Positions 21,680 to 35,700 of a DNA stretch of 64,000 nucleotides are shown piece by piece. A model generated the notes under the pieces. It had not been told where the DNA came from and did no database searches. It was given only the letters and a program-made list of their open reading frames with translations. The first letter of the stretch is position 1. Each line of letters begins with the position of its first letter. Position numbers and translations under genes: made by a program. The DNA comes from Letharia columbiana (Eukaryota; Ascomycota; Lecanoromycetes; Lecanorales; Parmeliaceae): NCBI RefSeq assembly GCF_014066305.1, contig NW_023501038.1, positions 62,001 through 126,000 of the forward strand. Direction: 5' to 3'.

Positions 21680-23890
21680 ATGAGAACCGCAAGACAATTT
21701 GGGATCTACTTCCTCCCAATACTTGTCATACGGGTCTTCCTCCCAACGCAAAAAGGTCGCTAATCCTGGTATTGTCACAGATCTCGTTTCTAGTATTCCT
21801 GAACTCATCCGTCTCGTTTGTCATCACGAATTTGATCGGACAACGGACTAAAGTTGGCGATGCCGTTGGCACTTTGGGTTTCGCGGACGAGCTGGTCGCA
21901 CTTGTAGCATGCCCTGCTTGGGGAGTAATATCCGATCGAATCGGGGTTCGAATAGTAAGTTATTCTTCTCGTTGAACATCTAAAAGTCAACGATGCACGA
22001 CATTCTAGAGAATTGCGAGGACGCGCTTGGTCTCTGTCTGGGATTGTGGTCGAAAAGCTGTAGCATTGGATTTCTTGAACATTATGCAGACTTGCAAAGG
22101 GTTCCAGTTGTAGTCAGCCAGCATGGGAATATGTCCAACCTGGTCTTGGGACTCAGATGGCTCCAACATCTTCTCCAATCACAGCACGAGTTTTATGAAT
22201 ACTGTAATCCAGGAACCCATGCAGATACTGTATCTTCACATTAGCAAGACTAGACTTGTCTTGGAATGCTACTAATACCTCACAGGTCTGCGTTCTGGGC
22301 TATACTATCATCGGCCTTGCGCTGTTACTTTTCGTACAAGCCAAAAATGTATTTCCTCAGTTGTTGCTCGCTAGGCTTTTTTTCAGCATCGGAGGCGCAG
22401 CGGCATCGACAATGGTGACAGCAATTCTCCCATCGATGATCGCACCCCGCAAGAATAACAGTGAAGCAAATGTGCCAAATCCAACCCCTGACGCCAGCAA
22501 TGGTCACGTCTTTTCACCCTCAATCTCATCCGAGCTCACAATAACACCCCAGAGGCTACATCATCACTCAAGTCACAGAAGTCCGCCCAATGAACTATCG
22601 CCAACACGTCTTGCCGGAATTGTTGGCATCTTCACCGGTTGTGGTGCTCTTCTCGCGTTGGGGTTCTTTCTCCGTTTGCCGGAACTCGTTCAGCGTAAGG
22701 GCATTGCTCCTGGGCAGGCATTGGCTGACAGTTACTACACTGTTGGAGCATCATCTCTGATCCTGGCGTTGTTGTGTTTTATTGGCCTACGGAATCTGCA
22801 CGGCGAGGACGAGAAAGGATGGCGAAATCTCGTGTACGGTGGACCAGATGATCCACCATCCAAAACATCGAGCCTGGATTCTTTAGCTGAGGCAGTCGCC
22901 CTAGGCTTCAAGAGTCCTTTACTAGGCCTCGGATATCTTGGTGGCTTCGTAGCGAGAGCATCCGTACGTACCTTCGAAGCGATTCCTTCCTCCATACCGC
23001 AAAACCTCGTCGCAAGGCAGGTTTTCGGAGCCAGAAGACCGATTTTACTCCTTAAGCTTGTCTTGAAATACGGTTTCGTTGCCTTCAAAGTAAAACGCTG
23101 ACTCAGAGATCTTTAGTCGGTTGCAATCTCGCTCTTCATTCCTCTGTTCGTGAACGCGTACTACATTTCCTCGGGACTATGTGATGAGACAGGGCATAAC
23201 CCGCAGGATGTTAAAACGCATTGTCGAGAAGCTTACGTCCTTGCCGCCGAGCTCACCGGCGTTTCGCAGCTTGTAGCCCTTCTGTTCGCGCCTGTCTTTG
23301 GATTCCTGGCGGATAGATACCGCCGTTTTAATATTCCGCTTCTCACGGCAGCAATAACAGGTCTCGTTGGATACATTGGATTGGCATTTCTGGGGAGCCC
23401 AGAGGCAAAGGCGACGCACAGTACTCCTTGGATCTTCGTTATCATGGCTCTGTTGGGGATAAGTCAAATCGGTGCAATAGTATGCAGCTTGGGCCTCTTA
23501 GGACGGGGTATTCTAGGTCTACAGGCCGAAAGTGATCGATCAGGATCGGCATCTTGTGACGCAGTGGCGCGAGTGGAAGGTCATAATTTCAATAGCAACG
23601 AAACTGCTGATTCAATCGTCCCTCCAAATGAGGACAATACCGAAGAAGCCGCCGAAGGTACACCTCTATTACGCAGCAGAGGCCGTTCACAGAACCATCT
23701 GAAGGGCTCGATAGCCGGCGTCTACTCATTGGCGGGGGGTCTGGGCATCCTCCTATTGACAAAACTTGGCGGGCTCATGTTCGACAAGATCTCGCCTGTA
23801 GCACCTTTCGTTATGATCTCTGCCTTCAACTTTGTTCTATTAGCCGCTGGGCTTGCGAGTGGAATCTCAGCTGTTTGGAAAGGCAAGTAA
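21680..23890 (+). CDS. MFS transporter, substrate unknown
   Basis: Exons 21781-21954, 22286-22963 and 23117-23890 are secure; a first exon 21680-21724 (ATG at 21680, donor GTCATA, branch-like gctaatc) is tentative. Total about 556 residues. About 12 hydrophobic segments are split by a long polar central loop rich in Asn, Pro and His (AREKNNS to SPTRLAGIVG region). Signature parts include GTLGFADELVALVACPAWG followed by SDRIGVR, the MFS loop 2-3 motif, and ARLFFSIGGAAASTM. The second half holds FGFLADRYRR, the repeat of that motif. It resembles fungal DHA/VMAT-like permeases, but substrate cannot be inferred. The 331-bp second intron is unusually long for this locus. No stop interrupts the joined frame, so the gene appears intact. 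Confidence 0.85.
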
Positions 23891-25409
23891 GATCTTCAGT
23901 GGGAGCTGTTGCTCTGCATCCACACGATGGTTGTCATGAGAGACCGCTGGCAGTATGGCAACCCGCGGTCAGAAGAGAAATGGCTTGAAATAACACAGCG
24001 TGTTCTCAATGTTGGCTCATAGAAGATGCCAGGCGCTGGGGCTCTCACAAAGCTTTTGGTTTTCAGTGCACAAAAGAGATCCAGCCAAATCTGACTGAAG
24101 CATAATGTCAGACCTTTTACTAAATGAACGGAATATTCGGATTCAAGCCCCAACTTCTCATTGCGATGAGCAAAAGATTCCAACCTTACTCCTGAGTCAA
24201 GCTCCCATGCTCAATCTCGCTATAACGATTTGACGCCACGGAACGGGCCCTTGTCAAGGTAGGCCGTTTTACGCAGCGATGGCGAAGTATGCTTTCGGCT
24301 TAGGATTACGAGTGAACGAACGAGGTGCTCGACTTTGAGTCTTTGACTAGAGGTACAATCGACGACTCATAGTTCACGACCTACACAGCAGCGGTTCATG
24401 ATCAAGAGTGATGGAGTGCTTTGATTCGAGTCTCGATCTTTCAGGGGTTACTCGTGTCCTGATGTTTAGGTTCTACCCCAAGATCCATGTGTTCGATTCA
24501 TGTCGGCTGCCCACACTTCCAATACATCGCAATGCCGTAGCAAAGGAGCATTGACTGCACAATGCGAGTGTAATACACCGGCAATGGACAACTTACTACT
24601 CCATGTCTTCAACGGACTTGGAAAGGGTCCCTAGGATAGTATTAGATCACTATACCTATAGTTCCAGTGGCTACGCTCGTACCTTGGCCCTCAACGCCTT
24701 CATGAAAGATCTTCTAGAATTGGCAAAAACCTCACACTGAATAGCGCGGGCAGGGATATCATTTTCCTCAATTGCATCCATTGTCTCCCAACCCAAAAAA
24801 ATATTGCCAAAGACAGAGGACTGCCATGAAATGCCATAGCTTGACAGTCAAGGCAAACGGATAAGCACAACCTCGACGAGTATGAGCTCGTATCTGTTAG
24901 ACGATTAGACACACCTCGAATAGCAACATTTTCAGATCTGGTTTACTCATTGATAGCATTCCTACAGTTCTGGATTGGTTTGGTCGTCCATAGATTGGGT
25001 TGGAAAGAGACGTGACTCCTCAATGTGATCCCTGCAAACACTACGAGTCCGTCTAACCTTGGTCACATCGTGCAAACGCCTCTCAATATTCACGAAGGCT
25101 CAAAGGCTTTGTCGCGCCCACTGCAACCAAGTAGCGGCAAAAGTCTTGAACCAAGCGGTAGGATGCATACGGCACTCGATAAGGCGATCTACCATCCTAG
25201 ATATATGTATTGATGTGATAAAGCACTTTTCCTGCTTAGGTGATCAATTCCCATTGTACTCTTACTCTTGACCCTGTCTCACGCTTAGGTTTCACTGTTG
25301 TTGTAAGCGTTAACATGACTTTTCTTCACCAGCCTTTTAAAGGATGCCTGTCAATGTGGGAATATATATCCTTTAAAATATCCTTCATTAATATCGATTG
25401 AAGAAGGCG
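23891..25409. other. Intergenic region between convergent genes
   Basis: 1.5 kb between the convergent MFS and PRI2 genes. It is GC-balanced and unique-looking, with no credible gene, RNA or repeat. Its length is unusual for two 3' ends, so an unrecognised transcript is possible. Confidence 0.4.
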
Positions 25410-27039
25410 CTATATTTCCATTTCGTCCCCCTTTACCGCTGCAGCACCACCAGTTTTTAGCAAGTAACTCCGCTTAAAATATGTGTTCGGGTGTACAATT
25501 GTGTCTAGCTCTGCAGCGCCCCAGCTGTCGTCCTCCTTCACACGTTTGATGTCGCCTTTATGCGCCCATTCAAATACACGATTGCAAGCTATATGAAACC
25601 TTTTCTTCTCCACATCTTCTTTGACTCCTCTCAGGACATCTCGATCACTGACTCCGGTGGTCTGAAGAAGTGTCGTGAGATTATCAACGCTGAAATGCCG
25701 ATATGGACATCCGTGACTTTCTCCACTCCCGGGTGGATGCTCGGTCAAAATTTTTTGGCATGAAAAGGGCGAGTATCCTCGTCCTCGCCGAATCGCGTCA
25801 CCACCAACGTCACCATAGGCATGTCTAATATTGTACCGGTATTCCTTGTTGAAGGTATCGTCTGTGATGAGCTTGAAAGCCTGACGCCAGAAGATGAGAC
25901 AGTCCTCCAGTGTTAATCCGATACCTTTCAGGAATAAGGTGTATTGCAATCGCCCGAAATGCTTCAGATGGCTGTTCTTGCGTAAAGTCATTTGGAGATT
26001 ACGCATACACAGAGGAAAATGCTGGGATAAAGGATCGATGGACGAAGGGTTGATTGGAGCACCAGGAAGTGCGCTGTCCGAGTCGGAGAGGGTTGAGTCA
26101 GGGGTCGCAAAATTTTTGGAGAGATGAACTAAGATTGGTGTGAGGCGGTCGTCTTCATCGAGACGGGGGAGAGCGCGAGCGGCAAGCTGCAAATGGTGTC
26201 AGTAAATGGTGATATGGTAATGAGGAATTGGAGTTTCAACCTCTAGTCCTTTGTCTAGCCTGGCATTGAATCCAGCAAGAACCATGCTCATCTGTTCCCT
26301 GACCGGTACGTATGCTTTGCCGGCTTTTAAAAAGACTCTTCGGCCTTCCACCAGTTCTGCAACCGTCTCAAAATCTACCTTGAACCAACCTGCTTCCTCC
26401 GCGTCCTGTCGCTTCAGTCCCGGGGTCGCATTCAGTAAATCCGCCCCCAATGCCCTTTTCTCTTCTTCAGAAACGACTTCCCAGTCGAACTGCAAAGACT
26501 CGACGAATGTTTGTTTTTCTTTAGCGTCGTCATTTTGAAAGCGCAACTTGAACAAAGCACTTTCGATTCGTGCAAAGCGCCTCCGTAGATCCTCCGTAGA
26601 AGAGAATGCAAGACGTAAGATAAAGTGGGAGTAGTGATCTTTCTGTCGTTCTAGTTTGAGATTCTCATCTTGTGAGCCAACGGAGGACGAGGTATTCGAA
26701 TGAAGGGGCAACCATTTCTGAAGTAAGGGTGTCACATGGGCGGCAGTCTCGGCAGGTGTTTTGTTGCGGAACGAGCAAGCTTCAATCTCGGCGAGCACTA
26801 GTTGCTGTCAGCCACGGTGGCTACATGCCTGCGATGGCGTTGGGAACACCTCTCAATCTATCGATAGCCCATTGCTCAAACTGCTCGAGCGTGATCTCGG
26901 CCGTCGGGGGGGTTTCATAGAGGCTCAGGCGGTGTGGGTAGTCTTGCTGCTTATACGTGGGAACTGCGAATTGTTTCTTCTTGTAATCAATCGTACTTCT
27001 CCTTTTGGGATCAATTCGATTATAGTCTTGTCTTATCAT
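25410..27039 (-). CDS. PRI2: DNA primase large subunit
   Basis: Three exons (27039-26850, 26797-26241, 26186-25410; introns 52 and 54 bp) give 507 residues, near the usual eukaryotic length. The C-terminal domain carries the family core LKHFGRLQYTLFLKGIGL, EYRYNIRHAYGDVGGD and GYSPFSCQKILTEHPPG. The four cysteines that ligate the 4Fe-4S cluster are visible at about 309, 392, 409 and 450, with spacing like that of the yeast and human proteins. The N-terminal helical domain (YPHRLSLYETPP, WAIDRLRVLAEIE) is also present. Pri2 pairs with the catalytic small subunit in the pol alpha-primase complex that starts RNA-DNA primers in the nucleus. The start codon lies only about 200 bp from a RIPped AT-rich block. 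The gene appears intact. Confidence 0.95.
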
Positions 27040-27240
27040 GATTGCTGTGATCAGTTCTGGAATTAGGAAGGGAAAAGATTTCTTAAAGCACTGTGCGGGT
27101 CTAACAGGACGCAGGACGCGTTGAAAGACGCGTCGCGTTACTCCCTATTTGCGCCATCTTAAAATCGATAAATCCGATATCCGATAAACGCCGACGCCGA
27201 GGCAACAAATTTAACCGAGATTCTTCCCCCACATTCAATA
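27040..27240. promoter_or_regulatory. Short upstream region of PRI2 at the island border
   Basis: About 200 bp of GC-balanced DNA between the PRI2 start and the AT-rich block. It contains CGCGT-type motifs (ggacgcgttgaaagacgcgtcgcg, 27117-27140): ACGCGT is the MluI cell-cycle box known for replication genes in yeasts. Two ACGCG-containing sites are visible here; function in this fungus is inferred. Confidence 0.5.
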
Positions 27241-28110
27241 GCTTCCTTATATTAATTATTAAATAACTTCACTATTAATAGTTTAATATATCTTAAATTA
27301 CTACTCTATCTACTTCTAATAAAAACGAATAAATAAAGATCTATAAATTAAATTTATATATATTTTTTTAATTAGAGCTATCGAGTAAATAGATAAGCGA
27401 ACTTTAATAAGCGAACTTTAATAAGCGATATTTGAATTTCTTACGCTTTAATAATTATAAGACTAAATTTAAAAAAAAATTCTCTCTAAAAGCTTATATT
27501 TTATTTTATAATTAAAAAAAAATCTTAAAAGTTTAATAGAAGATAAAAAAGGTATTTTAAGATTAAATAATATATATTTATTTTTTAATTAGAGCTATTT
27601 AATTATCGAGCGATCTTTAATAAGCGAACTTTAATAAACGATATTTAAATTTCTTACGCTTTAATAATTATAAGACTAAATTTAAAAGTCTATATTTTAT
27701 TCTATAATTTAAAAAAAACTTAAAATTTTAATAGAAAATAAAAATATTATTTTATATATTAACGAATAAAGATTTATAAATTAAATTTATAATTTTTTTT
27801 CTAATTAAAGCTATCGAGTAAATAGATAAGCGATTTTTAGTAAGCGAACTTTAATAAGCGATATCTGAATTTCTTACGCTTTAATAATTATAAGACTAAA
27901 TTTAAGAATTCTTTTTTTATCTAAAAGCGTAAATTATATTCTATAATTTAAAAAAAAATCTTAAAATTTTAATAGAAAATAAAAAAGTTATTTTATATAT
28001 TAATAATATATATCTATTTTTTTAATAAGAGAGCTTAAGAGAATTAGCGAGCTAATTTAATCGATTTAATTAAAGAGCGTAGCGAATTTAAATTTATAAT
28101 TAACTATATA
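27241..28110 (-). repeat. Family A repeat cluster, RIP-degraded
   Basis: Reading the minus strand, at least three copies of the family A T-rich module follow one another, with remnants of the 3' end (aaagatctataaattaaatt) near 27340 and again near 27770. CpA is almost absent. It ends where a plus-strand family B element starts at 28111. Confidence 0.65.
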
Positions 28111-29617
28111 TTAGTATATATAAAAGTATAAGATAGAGTTAAGTTATAAAATCTTAAATTTATATATATAATTAATTATTAATTTTAAGTTACTACGCTC
28201 TTTAATTAGATCGACTAAGTTAATTTAATAATTCTTTTATACTTTCTTATTAAAAATTTATATATAAAAATGTTATACTTTAAAATACTTAGTTTATAAT
28301 AAATATAGTTATTTTATAATTTCGTAAATTATAAAGCTTAATTTACGCTTTTTAACGATATAAAAATTATAAAATTTAGTTTACTTTTAATAGATTAAAT
28401 AAATATTTAAATATAATAGTTATATTAAACGCGTTCGAAATTAAATAATAATTCTTCTATCTATTTATATAATTATTTTTTTTTACTACTCTATTAATTC
28501 TATTAATTCTATTAATATAAATATAATTATTCTTAATATTCCTCGCGAAAATATTATTAAATACTTTAGATATATATATCTCTTTTATTTATCTTTTAGA
28601 GTCTTTACTAACGTCTTTAATTAGATTATCTCTTAGTAAATTCGCTATTATTAATAATTAAGATTATAAGCGAGTTTAATAGCTATCTACTACTATTTAT
28701 AAATATATTAAAAAATTAAAAGAGTTTAAACGAATTTATAATTATTATCTTTCTTTATATATTTTTAAATTAGCGATACTTAATTAATCGCTTAATTAAT
28801 ATTATCTACTCTATTAGCTTAATAATCTACTTAATTAAATTATTAACTAGTTACTTAGTTATTTACTTAGTTAACTACTTAGCTAGCTACTTAATTTAAT
28901 ACTCTATAAGAGAAGAAATAAGAGAAGAAATTATAATAGATAAATGCGGAGAATATTACGAAGAAATTAAGCGATAATAAGATTATTATTATTAAGAATA
29001 TAGCTTAGCTCTCTAAGATTCTATATTATATTAATTATTTACTTAGTTAACTACTTAGCTAGGTACTTAATTTAATACTTTATAAAAAAAGAAGTAAGAG
29101 AAAAAACTATAATAGATAAATACGAAGAATATTATGAAGAAATTAAGCGATAATAAAGCTATTATTATTAAGAATACGACTTAATTCTTTAAGATTTTAC
29201 GTTATATTAGTTATTTACTTAATTAACTATTTAACTAATTACTTAATTTAATACTCTATAAAAAAAGAAGTAAAAGAAGAAATTATAATAAATAAATATA
29301 AAGAATATTATAAAGAAATTAAGCGATAATAAAGTTCTTAATATTAAAAATACGACTTAGCTCTCTAAGATTCTACGTTATATACTCTCTATAATTCTAT
29401 ATTAAATTATTATTTAATAAGCGAAGAATACTACTATAACTTAGTCTATTATCTCTATTATATTAAAAAGTAAAAGAAGAAACTATAATAGATAAATACG
29501 GAGAATATTACGGAGAATACTATAAAGAATACTATAGAGAAATTAAGCGGTAATAAGACTCTTAGTATTAAGAATATAGCTTAGCTCTTTAAGATCCCAC
29601 GTTATATACTCTTTATA
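28111..29617 (+). mobile_element. Family B element, 5' part (split by a nested retrotransposon)
   Basis: It starts with TTAGTATATATAAAAG and follows the leader and minisatellite region of the preserved copy at 50539, but is saturated with RIP. At 29617 it is interrupted by the LTR retrotransposon at 29618-36697 and resumes at 36698. Joined length is about 2.1 kb, matching the intact copy. Confidence 0.75.
29613..29617 (+). repeat. 5-bp target duplication, left (TTATA)
   Basis: Together with CTATA at 36698-36702 this forms a 5-bp duplication differing by a C/T change. Uninterrupted family B units read ctcTCTATAAtt at this place. Confidence 0.75.
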
Positions 29618-29797
29618 TGTTATAAATTAAGTCATAATGTAAAAAGAAGATAATTTCTTGCTATCTAGAAATCTGCTTTAGTAGAGAATACTCGGAGACG
29701 CTAATATATATTTGATCTAGGCTTCTTAAGCCTCTTAGATCTAGTAGAAACGACTCTATTAGAGGCTTCTATAAAAGGCTTCTATAATATTATATTA
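29618..29797 (-). repeat. LTR, left copy (180 bp)
   Basis: Begins TGTTATAAATTAAGTCATAA and ends TATATTA. It pairs with 36518-36697 at equal length; differences are mostly C/T and G/A. It is the 3' LTR given the minus-strand coding direction. Confidence 0.9.
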
Positions 29798-32700
29798 GAT
29801 GCTACACAAAAAAAATAAGTTAATATTCTTATTAAGATAATAGTAGAAATAGACGCTTATTAGCATAGTAAATATATAAATTAGATATTAAGACTTTAGA
29901 AATTTTCTTTATTAATTCGAAAAACGATTTAATATAGATTATTATCTAATTAGTAAAATCTTATATAACTTTTCTTTTTCTCTTTTAAATATAGATTATA
30001 GTACTTATATAGACGGCTATAGTACTTATATAAATAACTATAATACTTATATAGATAACTATAATACTTATATAGTTCTAATACTCTTATCTATCTTTTA
30101 TCTAGTAGATAAGATAAGTACTAGCTTACGTTTATAGTTATTTACTAGCTTTATTATATTAGATAAATTCTTAATTATATATTATATATTATATTTATAA
30201 TTCTAATTTTTTTAATATAGTAAATACTTAAACTTTTTATATATAATTCGTTTATTTATAATTATTTTAACTTCGAAGTTATCTCCTTCGTTATAAACGA
30301 ACGATAATTTTACATTAATTCTTCTCTTATATAGATTTAAAGCTTTAATTATAATAGTAATAACTAACTCTAGTTAAGCGATTAATATTATTAAATAAAT
30401 TCGTATAATTAATAATAGCTTTAATCGATATATTAAATAATTAATCTTTACTAGAATCTTAAAGAAATCGATATATTATTACGAGAGTTTTCTATTTAAA
30501 AAACTTAGAATCGAGTATTTATAGTATAATCTAAGAAAGACGTTATTCTCTTTCTTAAGATTTAACGCTAAATACTTTATATTATATTTTACTTTTATAA
30601 TAATAAATAAAAATACTATAATATTATTCGCCTCTTTTCTTTTAATTAAATAAAGCTTATAAAAGACTTTTATAAATATTAAAAGATTCGTAAGTAATAT
30701 ATCTATAATATTATTAATCTTAAAATCGTAGTATAGTTTATTAGATATTAGATCTATAATATTACTCGAAAAGTTATTAAGAATAATCTAAATATATAAT
30801 AAGATTTTATTCTATTTATCGTTAGAATTTATAATAAGATAAAAATATAATATTATCTCTATCGTTTAATTAATTTACTTAAATTAATTATTCGTTTATA
30901 AATAATAAGCTATAAACGTTAGAAACTTAATATATAATTTATTAAAGATCTTCTTTTAGAAAGTAGATATAAAACGTAGATCGCGATCGCTAATAATATA
31001 TCTTAATATACTCTAATTATATTATAGTAATATATAAACTACTATCTCGATCTATTAAGTAGTAATCTAAGTCTTCTTTCTCGATATTAGAAGATTTCTC
31101 TTAATAATCTTATATATAATAATAAGTAGATAGTTATATTTTACTTTAATAAGAGATAAGATAATAATAAAGTCTATAATTATAATATAAAAAGAAATAG
31201 TTAAAGTAATAATCGAAATAAGAAATCTATATAGCTTATATCTCTTAATCTAATTAAGTTAATACTTAGAATAATATGCTATATAGATTTATAAGCGCTT
31301 AAATAGATATCTAATAAAAATTATATAAGATAATCGATTATAGTATCTATAATAATCTTTATAATTAAATAAATTATAAGCTTACTTAAATATCTCTTAC
31401 TTTATAGAAGATAAAATATTAAGATATTATCTATTCTCGTCGTTGATATAATAGATAAGACTTTCTCTTAGTATAAATGAAATTCTAGGAATACGCTTTA
31501 TAGACTCTATTTAGATAATATTCGTAGCTACTAAAGTAGTAATAGCGTTCTTTACTAAAAGCTTTAGTATCTATAATAATCTCTCTTAATAAAGATTCTT
31601 AATATATTTTTATTTTAATCGCTATTTAAAATCGTCTAATATTTCTATAAGAGTAGTATAATAGATTATTACTGGTTCGATAGACGTAATACTTAAAGAC
31701 TTTAACTAGTATTTTATACTCTTATATAATATATCGAGTATTTTCTTAAATTTTATAAATTACGTAATAAAAGTCTATAGTAGACGCGATAATATATTAG
31801 ATACGATATTAAATTTACTCGTCTTATAACGAAGCTTAAGATTAAATATTAAAAGATATTAGAATATACGAATTAGATAAAGATTAAATTTATCGATATT
31901 AGTAGTATTAAGCGTAATTTACTTAGAAATAGAAATTATAATTAAATAATTAGTATAGACTATTATAGGCGGCTTTAAGCTAGATTTAATTATATATCGA
32001 ATCTTTTTTACGATCTATACTATGTTAGCGACTTCTAACTTTATAGGCTAGTAATTATACTTAGCTGTATTTAAATATCGACTTAAGAATATAATTAATT
32101 AAACGTTTATATACGCTATCTTATTTAAACTTTCGAAAATCTAATTCTATTTATAGTAATATATTATAGTAATAAATCCGAAGCTTTTAGAGGCGTCTAG
32201 ATCTATAAATAAAGGTTTTATAGAGTTGTAATATACTAGAAAAGAGAGGTTAGTAAAGGCTTACTAAAGCTTATAAAAGACTTTTACTTCTACTTCGATA
32301 GAGATATAGAATAGTATTTTAATAATAGATCGTTTACGTAATAGATCTTTAATATTAGCTTTTAAGCTCTTAATAAGAATAATCTTTTACTCTTATAGCG
32401 GATTAATAAGCTACGCGTAACGAGGAATTAAGAATAAAGTTATCTCGTAAGTTTAAGAAAGATTTCGAGATCGCGTAGTGTTTCTAAAAATCGTAAATTA
32501 ATAATTATATAAATCTTCTTTTGAGATATAGATATATCTAATTCGTTAACTCGTTAGTCTAATAGAGTAATCGATAAATAGTTAATAAATAATTTAATAG
32601 GCGATAGACTTACTCGCTTACTATAAAAGAGCTTAAAGATCTAATAAAGATAATTAAGATATTTTTATAACGTATATAAGAAGATAATAATATTATTTAC

Positions 32701-35700
32701 GAATACTTTTATAAAGACTTTAAATAGTTATAATATAGTATTTATTTATCTTTAGATATATAGCGAAGAATCTTTATATTCTATTAAGACGATAGTAGAT
32801 TCTTTTTATCCTCTATAACTAACTACCGTAAACTTATAGCGATTATTACGCGCTATAAGGAATTAATAAAATTAATTTATAGCGTTTATAATTAATAAAT
32901 ACGCGTATTTTAATAGTAATATTATAATTTCTAACTATAAAGATAATGAGTAAGAATTTATTTCTATTATCTTATTAAGCTCGCGTATATCTATTATAAT
33001 ATATCCCTTATAATCGTTAGAAGTATTCTTTTAAATTATAAAAACTGGGTAGCTATATAGCGTAGATTATCTAGATTATATTATTTTCCTCTAGTCGTAT
33101 AACTTATTAAACGTAGTATCGATAACTTTCTTATTCTTTTATTCTATCGAGTATATCTTAATAAGTTTAGATATTATATTAGACTTTAAGAAAATAGATA
33201 TCTATTTCTTCTTTAATATATTTATTATTTAGTCTTAATCGATAAAAAGATTTTAATACTTATTAAGTAAACGTACTAAGGATTCTACTACTTTAGACTT
33301 TTCATAGATCGTTACTTCGTTTAATATAATATATTTTAAGAATAAATTAATAATAACGATTATACTATTAAATAAGGTATTCGTAATAAGCTTTCGCAGA
33401 CTAGTCTAAAGGTCGAGTACTACTACTACTATTATAGTAGTTACTATTATAATAATATCGCGTATTAACTTAGTCTTCTAATTTCTCTATTCGATAGTAG
33501 CGAGATTAGTATAGTATACTTCGATAGAAAAGTATTTATTTTATTTATATTCGCCTAGTATATCTAGTTATATCTTATAGAGAATAATAATAAATAGATT
33601 AATATTATTTCTTACTTAAATAGCCTAGAAAGATATATCTACTATATAGATATAGACTTCTTCGATATAGTCTAATAGTATTAAGTATTAGAATTCGAAG
33701 AGTAAGTCTTTATCTATCGATAGCTCGCTAGTATAAGCTACTAATACTTATATCGTAATATAAGAAGATAGAATTATATAAGATAATAACTTTATAATTC
33801 GCTTAATAGATTTAGAGCGAATATATAAATTTATAAGTATAGTTATATTTCGATAATTATCTATCTTAATAGATTAAGTAGTAAAGTTAATACTTATTCG
33901 TTCTAATATAAGAATATTAATTTTAATTAATATACTAGCTTTAAAGTTATTAATAACGTAGATCTCTCGAGTAATCTAAATAAAGATATATATATTATCT
34001 AAAAGTACGTTTTCTATATAGAAGATAAGAATCGTATACTCGTTAGAATAATAGATCTTAGATCTTAGACCTCGAATTAAGATCTTAGTAATTATCTTTT
34101 TAACTTCGATAGAAATAGAAATAAAAGTCTAATTAGCTATAGTTATAATATAATTAATATTAATATAAGACTTCTTCTTTTTATTTATTAGCTTTTAATT
34201 AATATAAATAATAATATAGTAATAATTTTAAAAGATATATTTAATTTCTAATATAGATTTAGATATTAATAGAATAATAAAAGATTCTATAATAGACTTT
34301 TTAGATTTAAAGATTAAGATATCTATAATAAGGTTCTTACTAGTATTTATAAAAGAAGTAATACTTATAAAAGACTTTTTTTAATACTCTTTTTAAAAAT
34401 AATTAAAAAGCTTATTATAAGAGATAATTTTATATTAGTAATACTTATATTAATAATCTATAATAGATATTATCTTTAAGAAATAACCTTTAATAAGATC
34501 TTTATAACTATTATAAGCGAAGTTATTATATATTTTATAATTATAATAACTCTTAATTTTTTTTATCGATATTACTTTAAATACTTTAGATTAATATAAA
34601 GTATAGCTAATATAAGTATCTTAGCTAATTTCGTAGTCTTATAATAAATCTAATTTATTCTTATTATCTTTCTTAATCGCTATTTAATACACTCGCTATA
34701 GACGTAATTAAAATTTATTTTAATTTTAATTTTAATAGTTATCGCTATTTAAATAAAGCGATTAATAATTAAATAATCTTAAATCTAATATATTTTCTTC
34801 TACTATTAAAGGCACTATAATTTATAATCTTATTAGCGACGCTAATAGCGAGATATAGACGTCTTCTTAAGTATTTTAATATATTTATAAATATTACTAA
34901 TTACTTTAATAGCTTTAATAGATTAAGAGACGTTAATTACTTTAATAAGCATTCCCATATATAAAAGACTTTTACGAGTATAAGTACTATTAATTATTCT
35001 AATAAGCTTAAGATTAAGATTAATACTAAAATTAGAGTTATCGAGATAAATATCTATAAGAATCTATTCTTCTTTATTATTACTATTAAAAATATAAAGT
35101 TTAATAGCGACTAATATACTTCTACTATTAATACTTTTACTTATTAAGTAATTTTAAGAATTAATTATAATTAGTAATAGCTTCTAACTCTAAAATATCT
35201 CGCTAGAATTTTATATTTAATCTATTCTAGATAAGTAGTATATAATTCTTTATTATATTTATATCCGCGTTTTAAACTACTCTTATAATCGTTTAAGTAT
35301 ACTTTTATAGCTTTTAATAATAAGCGATATTTTATATCAAATACTTTTCTTATAATAGAATTATTATATCTTAAGAATATAATAATTATTAACGTACTAG
35401 TAGTAGATAATATTACTTATTTATATTATAAATAATTAAGCGTTTATTATTCTTAGTTAGTTTAGTAGTAAATTAAGTAAATATAATTTCTCTTAGATAG
35501 ATTTAAAGGTTCTATCGTAGTAGCACGTTACCCTTAGCTCGTACTATATTCTTAACTTAATTAATAAAAACATATATATCTTGAAAGAAGATACTCTTAT
35601 TAGAGTATTCTATTATCGAGATAATATTAATAGACTTACTCTTATAGAATAAATTAAAATAATTAATATTATCTAGATTAAATCGATTAGCTCTATTACT

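Noticed and set aside
21993..22244. An 83-residue frame inside the second MFS intron
   Set aside because: Joining the flanking exons directly restores the conserved SDRIGVR-to-TM3 transition; the frame has no transporter character.
28900..29600. Regular repeats in AT DNA resembling a CRISPR array
   Set aside because: They are RIPped minisatellite units of the family B element, contiguous and without unique spacers, in a fungal genome.
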